From assembly GCF_030463565.1 (NCBI RefSeq), contig NC_134645.1, positions 1,371,501 through 1,435,500 of the forward strand: a stretch of DNA of 64,000 nt, given 5' to 3'. The stretch comes from Pelecanus crispus. Lineage: Eukaryota; Chordata; Aves; Pelecaniformes; Pelecanidae. Positions 50,101 to 60,700 of this stretch are shown piece by piece. Under the pieces are notes generated by a model. It had not been told where the DNA came from and did not search any database. It was given only the letters and a program-made list of their open reading frames with translations. How positions within the stretch are numbered: the first letter of the stretch is position 1; each line of letters opens with the position of its first letter. The translations under genes and the position numbers were made by a program.

Positions 50101-52837
50101 AGCCCTGTGAAGCATGAGAGAGAAGACAGTGACACGTGGGAGGGTGGCCCCAGCAAGATGTCCCAGGTCACCAAGGACATGGCAACAAGGATGCTTCACA
50201 TGACTCAGTTCCTGAGGAAGAAGGGCCCCATCACGGTATGGAGCATTTCACCCCCTCCACCCCAGCACTTTAATAGGCATAAAGAAAATATTTTTTTTTC
50301 CTTGAGAGCACAAAGCCAGTGACGGGGCTGCCCAGTGCCTGCTGAAACCCCTGCATTACCTGGCTCTTATAAGAGTGGCACCGACTGCATTTGTCCAAAG
50401 CACTAGAAATTACTTCCTCCTGACTAGATGTGAACCTGGCATCCAGTCCTTTCCTTGTTTCAGAATACATACAGGCTTCCTGGACGCTCCCCTGTCTTGC
50501 AGAAAAAGTGGTCTTTTTTTCCTCCTTCTCTCCCCAAACACATATATTTCTATTTCGTTTCAGAGCAAGGACCAGCTTGTTGCCTGCGCGAGGCAAATTG
50601 CTTCCGACGGGCAGCTGTTTGTGAAATTTGGCCGGATCATTGCAAAGCACTGCCTGGACGCGAGATGCTCCGCAGAGCTGCTGTGTGCCGCAGAGCAGAC
50701 CCACACCATCAGCAGCCAGCTCGGCATCGTGGCCAGGTGAGTTGCCAGGGTCAAGGACAATCTCTCCAAAGGTTGGCGGCCCCCTTCTCAGAGAGATAGA
50801 ATCATCAAATCATTTAGGTTGGAAAAGACCTTTAACATCATCCAGTCCAACCATTAACCCAACACTGCCAAGTCCACCACTAAACCAGTTAAGGGGAGAG
50901 GAATAATTTCGTGTTTCCTGGCTTGGTGGCTGGATTATTTTTTGATGAAAGTAAAAACTAGGAATCACTAAGGTTGGAAAGGATCTCCAAGATCATCAGT
51001 CCAACCATCAACCCAGCACCCCCATGCCCACTAAACCATGTCCCCAAGTGCCACGTCTGCCCATTTTTTGAACACTTCCAGGCATGGTGACTCTACCACC
51101 TCTCTGGGCAGCCTGTTCCAATGCCTGACTACCTTTTCCATGAAGAAATTTTTCCTGATATCCAATCTAAACCTCCCCTGATGCAACTTGAGCCCGTTTC
51201 CTCTTGTCCTATCGCTAGCTACTTGGGAGATGTGCATGGTGGTCTCCAGAGGTCCTTGCTGGATCTGGGTGTAGCCCTTAGAGTTCAGTTACAATTCAGC
51301 GGGCTCCCGCTCCTTTTCCTCTTGCTTTAAACAGCCCTTTCCTCCCCTGGTTTGCCTGCCTCTACGGAAACCTGCTCTGACAGCACAGGGGACAATCTTC
51401 TTGTTTTGGAGTAACTGACAGTTCTGGCCACGCAGGGGAGGCACGATGTCTGACGCTCTTCCAGTAAAATCCTTTAAAATGTCTTTTAAGGGTAAAAGCA
51501 GTCACTGCAGAGAGCAAGTCATCTTGTGAGCTGCTCGTGAGCAACGCGCAGAACCTAATTCAAGCGGTTTTGCATGTTCTGAAGGCAGCCGAGGCAGCAT
51601 GTATCAAAGTAAGTTAACGCTGATGGCATCAAATGTTTTGCAAGGTGGAGCCCACGCTGCGGGCAGCTCCTACAGCGAAGTCTGGTTACGGGGGTGGGAG
51701 CCGGCTGCCGTGGGACCTCTGTCAACTCCAGCTGGGGGTAAACATTCTTGCTGTGATGTTTTTCTTTTATGCCTTTCTGCCTTGTTTCCAAAGCCCACTA
51801 CGCATCCTTTCCAGGCATTGAATCTGCTCTGTCACTGCTACCAACTCTGAAGTCATCTTCAGCTGGTCCATATCCCATTTCATTTTTGGATAGGGGAGCA
51901 GCAGCATCTCGTTGGAGGCCTTTATTTGGAAATAGTCCATGTCAGTCTCAGCCTTTATGTTGTCTCAAAATGAGCTTTGATCGAAACTCCCAAGAGCTTC
52001 CCTTGCAGCTGCCAAGATGGCTGACTGATCCAACTGCAAATAGTTGGTGAGAACAGACTTTATCTGAAAGCACTCAGAAAACAAGTGCAAATACAGCCCA
52101 GAAAACAAGTGCAAACACAGCCAGACTCTCCACTGCTGCAGTTGTTCAGCGTGTTGCCTTCGCCTCCTGCGTAATCCTACAAATTTTGCTGAGCACGTCT
52201 TTTTGAAAGAGACAGTTTTGATTAGAATCCCATTTGATGGAGAATCAGCCACAAGCATGGAAAAGCTCATCCCGTGGTTAGTTGCCCAGACTGTGAAAAA
52301 CACACTACACTACATCTATTTTTTACTTTGCTGATGTCAGCCTGAAGTAACTAGCCATTCTTTCATCTTGATTGTCTAGACTACAAGTCCTTTATGACCT
52401 GGCTTTTTCTCTTTGGAAATTTCCCTATTATCAATAAACTAACTATACTGTATTCCTTTCGTCTCTCCGTAAGCAGGTTTTTAAGCACTTTTAAGCATTT
52501 TAAGCATTTTTGTAAGCATGAACAGGTAGAAGTGCCACACTGGTCTCACGCATACATTGATATATTCAGGCTTTTATATTGTTTAAGGTATTTTAAACTA
52601 GTTCGTGTACAACAATATATTAAAGCATGCAAATATTTTGTCATCTCCTAACAGGGTTTGCAACAGCCCCCGCCTGACTCTGAAGAAGAAGAAGTAGCTG
52701 CTTTTTGCATGCAGTGGAGAAAAAAACTGTTGTGGCACAGAGCCAAGGAGTCTTTAAACTCAGACAGGGATGAATTAGGGCTCCGCAAGACTCGGGCAAG
52801 GGCTGAACCCACCCTGACGGCTATGGTGCAAGAATGA
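44131..52837 (+). CDS. Divergent vinculin/alpha-catenin superfamily protein
   Basis: Predicted helical-bundle scaffold of the vinculin/alpha-catenin type, proteins that link adhesion complexes to actin. Exons: 44131-44336, 45095-45278, 46090-~49335, ~50042-50235, 50564-50736, 51491-51608, 52655-52837; roughly 1,400 residues. Similarity: the exon 2/3 junction and start of exon 3 ([24 protein letters not shown]) match the vinculin segment [20 protein letters not shown]; about 47120-47420 resembles the alpha-catenin M region; the exon ending at 50235 ([15 protein letters not shown]) resembles alpha-catenin (MTDFTRGKGPL); [13 protein letters not shown] near 51530 and [12 protein letters not shown] in the last exon match the vinculin tail (MLVHNAQNLMQSV, LRWVRKTPWYQ). 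The left edge of the fourth exon and the exact donor of the large exon are unsure. It is not VCL, CTNNA1-3 or CTNNAL1 as I know them. No frame breaks. Confidence 0.8.
44609..44760 (+). mobile_element. CR1 LINE 3' end
   Basis: Starts in the spacer (aaaaataatccagccacc) and carries the second tail module, ending aaatgattctatgat. It lies in intron 1 of the vinculin-like gene. Confidence 0.82.
45305..45862. mobile_element. Solo LTR, 5-bp target duplication (copy 1)
   Basis: Starts tgtcagggtttagcccc and ends gaaaccaggaca, imperfect inverted ends of TG...CA type. It is flanked by gcccc at 45300-45304 and 45863-45867. It shares its whole length with the copy at 54119. An A/T-rich stretch (aataataatatcc) lies in the middle. 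The 5-bp duplication fits ERVL-type elements in birds; the assignment needs a repeat library. It fills most of an 811-bp intron and starts 26 bases after the splice donor. Confidence 0.85.
46090..49335 (+). CDS. Giant internal exon of the vinculin-like gene (~3.2 kb)
   Basis: Acceptor ttctggttag at 46080-46089, then about 1,082 uninterrupted codons. The preferred donor is ATG|gtacag at 49335; alternatives are gct|gtgagc near 49254 and caa|gtcagc near 49268. If unspliced, the frame stops at TAG 49342-49344. In vinculin and alpha-catenins the equivalent region is cut by many introns. The stretch is leucine-rich and helical, with no signal peptide or membrane segment seen. Confidence 0.75.
50798..51226 (-). 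mobile_element. CR1 LINE 3' fragment, double-tail form, reverse orientation
   Basis: Reverse complement of the same arrangement: tail, spacer (ggcttggtggctggatta), second tail, then body (ccacctctctgggcagcctg). It lies in an intron of the vinculin-like gene. Confidence 0.88.
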
Positions 52838-54118
52838 TCACCTCAGACCAAGAATACCCCCAAGCATCCAAACCCTATTAAAGGGCATACAATTACGGAC
52901 AGCCAGCTGGAAGACGAGGACAGGATTTTTGCTGGAGGGGAACTGCATCGCTAACTGGCCTCAGCAGAAAGAACGCAACCCTTGCTGCGCTCCTCCCGGC
53001 TCACAGCTCTTCTGCTGGAGCTGCTCTTGCGAGGCGGACTGAGAGTGCAAGGCCCAAAAAGGCTTTTGTGTGCTGGCCGCTCCTCCTGTGGCAAATTCCA
53101 CCCTGCAGAGACACTGCTTCCTTTTGGTGACTGAACAAAGAGAAGAATAAAACGATGCCACACGCTAGCGTGTTTCCTAAGAGGCCTCTCATCCAGATGG
53201 CGTTTGAAGTTGAGTAATAAGATGTGATACTGAGCCACAGAGGACACAGGAGTTGGGGAAGAGCTTTAAGACCCAAAGGGAAAACAGAGTATTTCCTGTT
53301 CAATAAAATATCATTCACTGATCTTCGTTATTGGGCATGGGAGTCACTCTGAAACCATCACTCTTGAATCAATGGCCACCAAGCAGGGCCACATGGGAAT
53401 GAAATTCTTTAAATTCATGTACCGCATAGCCCCATCCAGCTGTGAGCCAGCTCTGGCTCTTTAATATAGTCAGTCAGGCTTTTTTTTTTTTTTTTAATTC
53501 TTTGGCAAACATTGCTATAGGGAAGACAGCATTCAATGAGGTACCTTCATTATATTACTTTCAATAACTGCCAGTTCTTCTGTGCTCTCCAGCACCCGAG
53601 ATGTGAACAGAAAGATGTAGGAAACGCACTTGTAGCAGCACCAGCAAATCTGGCTGGTGGGAAGGATCAGGGGGTTCCGTAAATGATCGAATTGCTCATC
53701 TCCTGCGCAAAAAAGCCTCGGAGCTGGGAGGTCTTTCTCAGGCCCTGATCTTTAGCATGCTATCAAGCTTTTTTGCAACCATCACCTTTTTAGCAACCAT
53801 CACCTTTTCTTCTAGGGGTAGCAATCCTAAACACTGCACAGGAAGGGCAGCCAGAAATATATAATCCTGCAGAGCCAGTGGGCTGGGTGGAGCTCATACA
53901 CAAAACACAAATTCAGACGGTAGCATGCACTACAAAAGCTGGAGGAAATAAGAACTGAACAAGAGGGAAGACTAAGGCACAGGATCACTAACTTTCGACA
54001 TGCAAAACAGGAGTGTAATTAAGCATTCTCTACTTTGCAAGAATAAACTGATTTACTTTGCAATATGAAGGATTCACGTTAGAGTTTCTTCATCATAGTA
54101 GAAAAATATTAAAACAAG
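52838..54118. other. 3' flank of the vinculin-like gene; nothing further recognised
   Basis: An AATAAA at about 53147-53152 and another near 53302 could end the transcript, giving a 3' UTR of about 0.3-0.5 kb. A T run lies near 53480. No coding segment was recognised. Confidence 0.4.
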
Positions 54119-54688
54119 TGTCGTGGTTTAGTCCCAGCCAGCAACTCAGTACCACGCAGCCGCTCGCTCACTCCCCCTACCCCGATGGGATGGGGGAGAG
54201 AATCGGAGGAGTAAGAGTGAGAAACACTCCTGGGTTGAGATAAGAATAGTTTAATAATTAAAATAAAATAAAGTAAAATAATAATAACAACAATATAATA
54301 ATAATAACAGTAATAATAATATACAAAGCAAGTGATGCACAATGCAATTGCTCACCACCCGACAACCGATACCCAGACAGTTCCCGAGCAGCGGTCGCTG
54401 CTCCCCGACTAACCCCCCCCAGTTTATATACTGAGCATGACGTCATATGGTATGGAATAGCCCTTTGGTCAGTTTGGATCAACTATTCTGGCTGTGCCCC
54501 CTCCCAGTTTCTTGTGCGCCTGGCAGAGCATGGGAAGCTGAAAAAGTCCTTGACTAGCATAAGCAGTACTCAGCAACAACTAAAAACATCAGCATGTTAT
54601 CAACATTCTTCTCCTACTAAATCCAAAACACAGCACTATGCCTGCTGCTAGGAAGAAAATTAACTCTATCCCAGCCGAAACCAGGACA
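54119..54688. mobile_element. Solo LTR, 5-bp target duplication (copy 2)
   Basis: Same family as 45305-45862: starts tgtcgtggtttagtcccag and ends gaaaccaggaca. It is flanked by perfect 5-bp repeats acaag (54114-54118 and 54689-54693). It contains an AAT/AAC-rich microsatellite near 54280-54325. No internal retroviral sequence is adjacent. Confidence 0.88.
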
Positions 54689-54693
54689 ACAAG

Positions 54694-56470
54694 CTACCTA
54701 GGGAGACTGGAAATCTCCCTACGAGGATTTTTATTGTGGGGAAGCAAACACCAGGTGGTGATCTAGCAATGCTCAGTCTTTCTGAAGAGAGCAGACAAGA
54801 TCAGAGACAAACATTTTACTGTCTCACATCTCCAGGGCTAGCAGAAGTGGCAAGCATTTCCTCTCACCTGCTGCCCCGACTCAGCAGACCCTGCAGCCTG
54901 CAGAGAAATGCGACTTTTGCTCCCCAAATCCCTCTCAGCCCCAGGATTCTCTTTCACCCAGAGTAAAACATTCAATGCTGATGATTACCCACCTCACAGC
55001 TACAGGCTTCCAGAGCATCCAGGACCAACGACACCGGCTGCTCCTGTTATCGCTCTCCACACCCGTAACTCACAGCCTCAGGGGCACGCGTTGCAAGCGT
55101 CCGAGGAAAACACTGCTCCATGCCAGCGTACTGCACGCGTGGAAGAGACGGAAACGAGCCTCCCCTGCGAAAAGACACGATCAGCCCGCGCAGCAGATCA
55201 GACTTGGCTTGCTTGGTGGCTGCAGCCCATTCCCGCCCACCTCAGTGTGGCAGGACTGTCCCCACCTGCCCTCCCTGACACCCCAGCACCTTCACCGCAT
55301 CAGACGGTTTAGTACTTGCGCCGGAGCAATGAATCTCCTCCACGCTTCGGGAGCAGCGGGCACGCCAGAGCAAGCGTAGACTCGGGGAAGAAACCTGCAG
55401 CGAATAAACCAGCAAGCGCAGGCGGACGGAGGAGCCGAGCAGCAGCCCGCAGAGCTTCACGCTGTAGCTGGGAAGAAGGAAGGAGACAGTTACACATGGA
55501 GACAACAGGCTGCATGGACTAGCTGGCCCCTTTCAAATTACATTTCCTCCTTACTTTGTACCCCTCTTCCAAGGTTAGAAGCCAGCGCTCTGGGTCCCCC
55601 TCCCTGAACACACCTCATTTTGATCTGCAACTCCAAAATGGGTCCATAACCGGACCGATGGCAATCCACCACGATCCTCCATTGTAAAGCATCTCATTTT
55701 GCTCTGGGTATGAAAGTTTCTCCTTTGACTCTTTTTTTCCCCCCCCAGTACTTTGAAAAAAAACCACAGAGAATCCAGTGATGACACCAGTGCCACCCCA
55801 CAAGAAGTTGTAACTTGAGGTTAGAGCTGCGCATCCTACGAGTACTTTCCACATCTAAATGTGAAACCACGCATTTGGCTCCAGTACTGCAACTTTTTCC
55901 TCTTTGTTCCCCTATCAACCCACATGCTATTTCCAAACTATTTCTATTTTTCCCTGCTGTCCAATTCTGCTGGCTTGGGGTTTTTTTGATGAAATTCTTG
56001 AACAGCTAAACTCATCATCAGATGAAGAAGTAGCAAGAAGTAATCACGTAGGACTAAGATTACTCCAAAATAACAACAGAGTTTCATGCCTGTTACCTAG
56101 TTTTCAATTATTTTGAGTTATATCATAAAATTAATACAATTTACACTCTGGGAAATTAGGCAAACTGAAACCATTATCGCCTTCAGCAACATCTCCCCTG
56201 ACAGGTTTTGCACACGTAGAAATCGGGAGCTTCCCTCTGTTCACCCAAGCTCTACTCACCAATGCAAGACGCAGGTGTTCTTGCCTCTTTGTCTCACAGG
56301 CGCAAGCAACCAAACCCACAGAATTTGCAATAAACACTATACTGTCCCAGTCGCAAGCATTACTCAGGCCAACAAACAAAAACAAAGAGGAAAAGGTCCA
56401 CCAAGGAAGAGACTTAATGCAAAGAAACATTCCAAGTGGGCGGGAACCAGATGGCAATTGAGCAGACGGC
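54694..56470. other. Intergenic sequence between convergent genes
   Basis: No coding region, RNA gene or repeat family recognised. Small open frames occur on both strands without domain signatures. Confidence 0.45.
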
Positions 56471-56475
56471 AAATT

Positions 56476-57796
56476 TTTATTGTAAACGCAGCTAGCTAGG
56501 TATGACTACATTTCCTCTATATAAAAAGCAACCCAAAAGGCAAAACAAGAGAGGCTTTGAGGACAGTTGTGCTCTCGGCATGCAACATCTTCAGAAATTA
56601 AAGAACATGCACGACATTTCTCACAGCAATGCTGATAAATGACGACTCTCTCCAAACCGGCGGTCTGAGCTTGGAAGCGCGCAGCAAGCTAACTCCGTTT
56701 GGATTCGGTACAAGGCTAGTTTGAAAACCCGCTACCATCTGACTGCAAAGCAGCGTAGCGACCGTACCAAAAACGGGTTTAGTCACCTCCATCCTGCAGA
56801 CACCCCTACTCCTGCTCTTTCCCCAAGGCTGAACTAGCTGCCAGCGTGTCAACATCACAGTCATTACCAGACTTGAACTGTACCCTTTTTAATTTTTTTG
56901 TTAAAAATGTCATAAAGACACCATGAATACAAGTACTGCAGTTACATCAATACAAAAAAAGCAATACAAATTAAGCAGCTGAATACAAAAATACATTGAA
57001 ATACATGAACACCACAATGTAACTTATAGCACTAATCAGAATTGTGTATGCGTGAAAAAATTAAATAAAAACCCTTTTTTGTATTAGACAACTTAGGTAT
57101 TCTCCACTTTTAACAGTAACTTTCTTCTAGTTAGGTACTTCACAATTTCTTCTATATACAGCATAGAATAAAATACTTTTAAAAGATATGACATTTTTAA
57201 TCCTCAATATGCGATATAGGTCTCTTTTACACTAAGAATATTGACTGCATGAATAAAAACTGTCAATGTCTTACATCAACTGATCGGAAAAGGAGGATCA
57301 ACGTTTTCCTCTTAAATCATTTACGCAGGTTTTAAATCAGTTAGTAGGTTTGGCTTGATGCGTCAGACAATCCTTGTCAAACAGTGTCTCTCACAGTAAT
57401 GTACATAATATTGCTTGTATCTATACAATCATACAAATGTGGCAATCATATCTAAATGTTGTTTATGAAAGAGACAGCTCACACATATACAGGTCTTCAG
57501 ACTTTCTTAATGACTTATTTACAATGAAAGTGCTTTTATCAGCTCTAACACGATACATGGGGGGTTTTCTACATGTCAATTATTAGTCTCCCTGAAATTG
57601 GAAAAGTATTATATAGAAAATACCACAGCTTTGCAAACACTATAGCATACTGTATAACTGCATGTGGTTCTGAGATTAGCAGCTGAAAAGTGTTGATAAT
57701 TATAATTTAAAAATAAATAAAGCAAAGAGGTAAACCAGTTACAAAACAGCAGAAAACTGCAATATTCACAACAGTAAAAAGACTTAAAATCAATTG
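56476..57796 (-). other. ZC3H6: Probable ZC3H6 3' UTR
   Basis: AT-rich sequence after the ZC3H6 stop (TAG, 57799-57797) on the minus strand. A minus-strand AATAAA at 56481-56476 is a candidate end, giving a UTR of about 1.3 kb. Nearer signals cannot be excluded. Confidence 0.4.
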
Positions 57797-60700
57797 CTAA
57801 CAAAACGGTGAAGCGGTTGGATCGAAAGTCTTGAAAACATCTTTTAATGACTTATCATCTGATTCCCCATTCGGATCGCTCTCCTGCGTCTGAGTTACCT
57901 GTCCAGGCTGCCTAACCTGCCTCGGGTCGCTGTACTGCGGTCTGATTAATCCCGATAAAGCTTGGATAGGAAGATTATGCACCGCCGGTGCGGCGCTGGA
58001 GTGTTTAGCCTGAGATTTACTGGTGCTATTTGCTTTATCTGAAGTAGCTTCTGCCGATCCTTCAGTATTTTTTTCCACGTTCGAGGCAGCCTTCTGCAGC
58101 GATGTATCTTCTGAGAGACTCGGTTCATTTTTACCAGAGTTTTTCAAAATACTTTTTTTCTGGTTCTCTCCGTTCTCTCCTGAACTAGCTGGAGCTGTGT
58201 CCAATGCCGAGCTGTGATCTCTCGGATCATACAAACTAATCCCGCTCAGTATCGAGCCCGGAGTTCCCAGCCTAACGCCACTCGATGATAATTTGGGTGC
58301 GTACGGAGGCAGAGCATCCGGGTCAGGTTTAGCAGTCGCGGCTTCCGAGGGCTGCGACGAGGCGGCAGCAGATCTGGCCAGGCGGGGGTCAAACTTCGGA
58401 GGGTGCGAATCCTTCGCGACTCCGTGATGCGTATCTGCGCTCGACAGTCTGTGGAGTCTGGGATCGACGTTTTTTTGTAAGCGAGGATCTCCTAATTTGC
58501 TTGAGCTACTGGCATGCGAATCCGCAGATGGATCCAAGTAGCCGCTCCTGCCCGTTAAGCTGTTTTTTGCCTTCGCAGCTAGCCGCGGGTCAGCTGGCAT
58601 GGCATTTGGATGGGGATCGTTTTTCAAATTCCGCAGTTTATTAAGTCTCTGGTCAGCGATGAGTGGAGGAAGAGGTAAATTGATTGAAGAGACGGGGTCC
58701 GGCTTGGGCAAAGGTATTGGGAGCAAGTCTTCGGGTGCCCATACAATATGCTTAGCAAAGTTTGGTTTCATCAGGGTAACATCCATTTTTATGTGGCTGA
58801 ACTGCCTAAGCTGAGATCGGGGATCTCTTAACGTTACACCAGGCAAAGGTTCCAACGGTATCAGGAAAGCTCGCTCTCTCAGCTCTCTTTCCGAGTCCTC
58901 TTCGTCATCATCCATCCCTTTTTGCTTGACCTTGACTCCAGTGTGCGCGTGGTGTAAATCTAGCTTTGCTCCCCCAAGGGAGGAGCTGGCGTGACCGCCC
59001 TCGCTGACCTTGTGCATCCTGGGATCTCGTACAAGCCGTGGGTCCAGGGACGCGGATTCGGAAGGCTTTCTGGGGTTGGACCTTGGAGAGGCCCGCAGTC
59101 TCGGGTCAGCAGCCTGAGGCCCTGCGCCTTTTTCTTTTGCCAGCCTCGGATCAGTAGGCATACCAAGCATGTGCTGCTCCGTGGAATGTTGTTGCCGATT
59201 CCTAAAATTTTCGCTTTGTTTCTTTAAGGTTTTTAGTATTGATTTAACACTGCTCCCCTCTTCCTCTTCACTACTGGAATACCAGTTGACATTGTCATCT
59301 TAAAAAAAAAAAAAGATTATTCAAGCAAATGATCACCAGGGAATACAACACATTTATTCACAATAAAAGGTAACTTCTCAGTAAAATCAAACTGAAAAGA
59401 CCTGATACTACACCATCACTCCCTGTACTATAACAACTGCAATCTAAAATGATAAAAATCAATTTGAATGAAGAACTGACACAAAGAAACTGTAGCTAGT
59501 TGAGATACTCCCAAACTCTGCTGCATTCTGCCTACATATCTCTGTTGATATGAGTCTGGGAAAATAACCTGCTTTCAAACAATTATTTCTACCAGTACTA
59601 GTAAAAAAAAAAATTAAAATCTCAGTCTTGATGAAAGGGACCTTCATTGTGGGATGGTAGAACAAAAAGTAAAGTGGCACCTTACAGTAGTCTTAAAAAC
59701 AGATAAATTACAAATGTGGAATTTGCTGCCTTATCACTATCCAAATCACAAGGTTTTGGGGAGAGGTCAAGATTCAGGAAGGGAAGAAATACGAATACCT
59801 CATTTTAAAGGATAAATTCTCAACTACCTTCTGCAATTTACTGGCAAGCCTTATCAACACAGCTGCGTGCTCAGGTCCACATCCTAAACTTGCCTACTCG
59901 CTGAAGGAGACTAGTGGTCTACTCTGGCTCAATAAAACGAGAAATGAAGGCGAAACCCACCACCATCACTGTCTAATGCACAATAACGCATGTTTCCTCA
60001 ACGCTTCTTGTACCACACAAGTATTCAACGACAGGGAGTGGCGTGCTGTCGGAGGCAGCTAATAGGAATATTCTTCCGTTACACTGCTTTCCGAAAGCCC
60101 TCTAGACGGGAGGACCAGTCACTCCAAAGCTCTGGTGAGAAGTCTGCAGAGGTCACTCTGGTTTTGTATGTACCCTGAAGCATTTCCAGCTTTCTCTCAT
60201 CATCTGATCAGAATTATATTGGCAATGTCCTCGAAATCATTTGATACAGCAACTGCCTTTTGGTCAGACAGAAGATGCATTTCTGGTCACAGAACCTAGC
60301 AGCCTCAGAAAAGGGTGCGGCAGGGAGCAAGCCAAGGGACAAACGTGCTCTGCGGGGCTGAAGCTGATCTGCAGGCTCACTGCTCTCCATTGTCCAGGTG
60401 ACAGAAGAGACACGCAGACTGAACACTGCAAATTTCGGTTATCACAGAGGAAAAAAAATACTCCTCTAGAGAAACAGAATATGCAGAAACGATCAAGAGG
60501 CACAACTGAATAAACAGAACCAAAGATGCACTTGTACTGGCAGTTAGAAATAACAACCTTTCTGTTTCAACCAGGGATTTTAAGAAGTAACTGAGTTAAC
60601 AGAACCTTTTAAAAGTACAAACTATATCCAAAAATTACCCACAGATCTTTCTACTTGGAACTGGAATGCAGCAACTAAGCGTATGCTAAAATCCTGGAAC

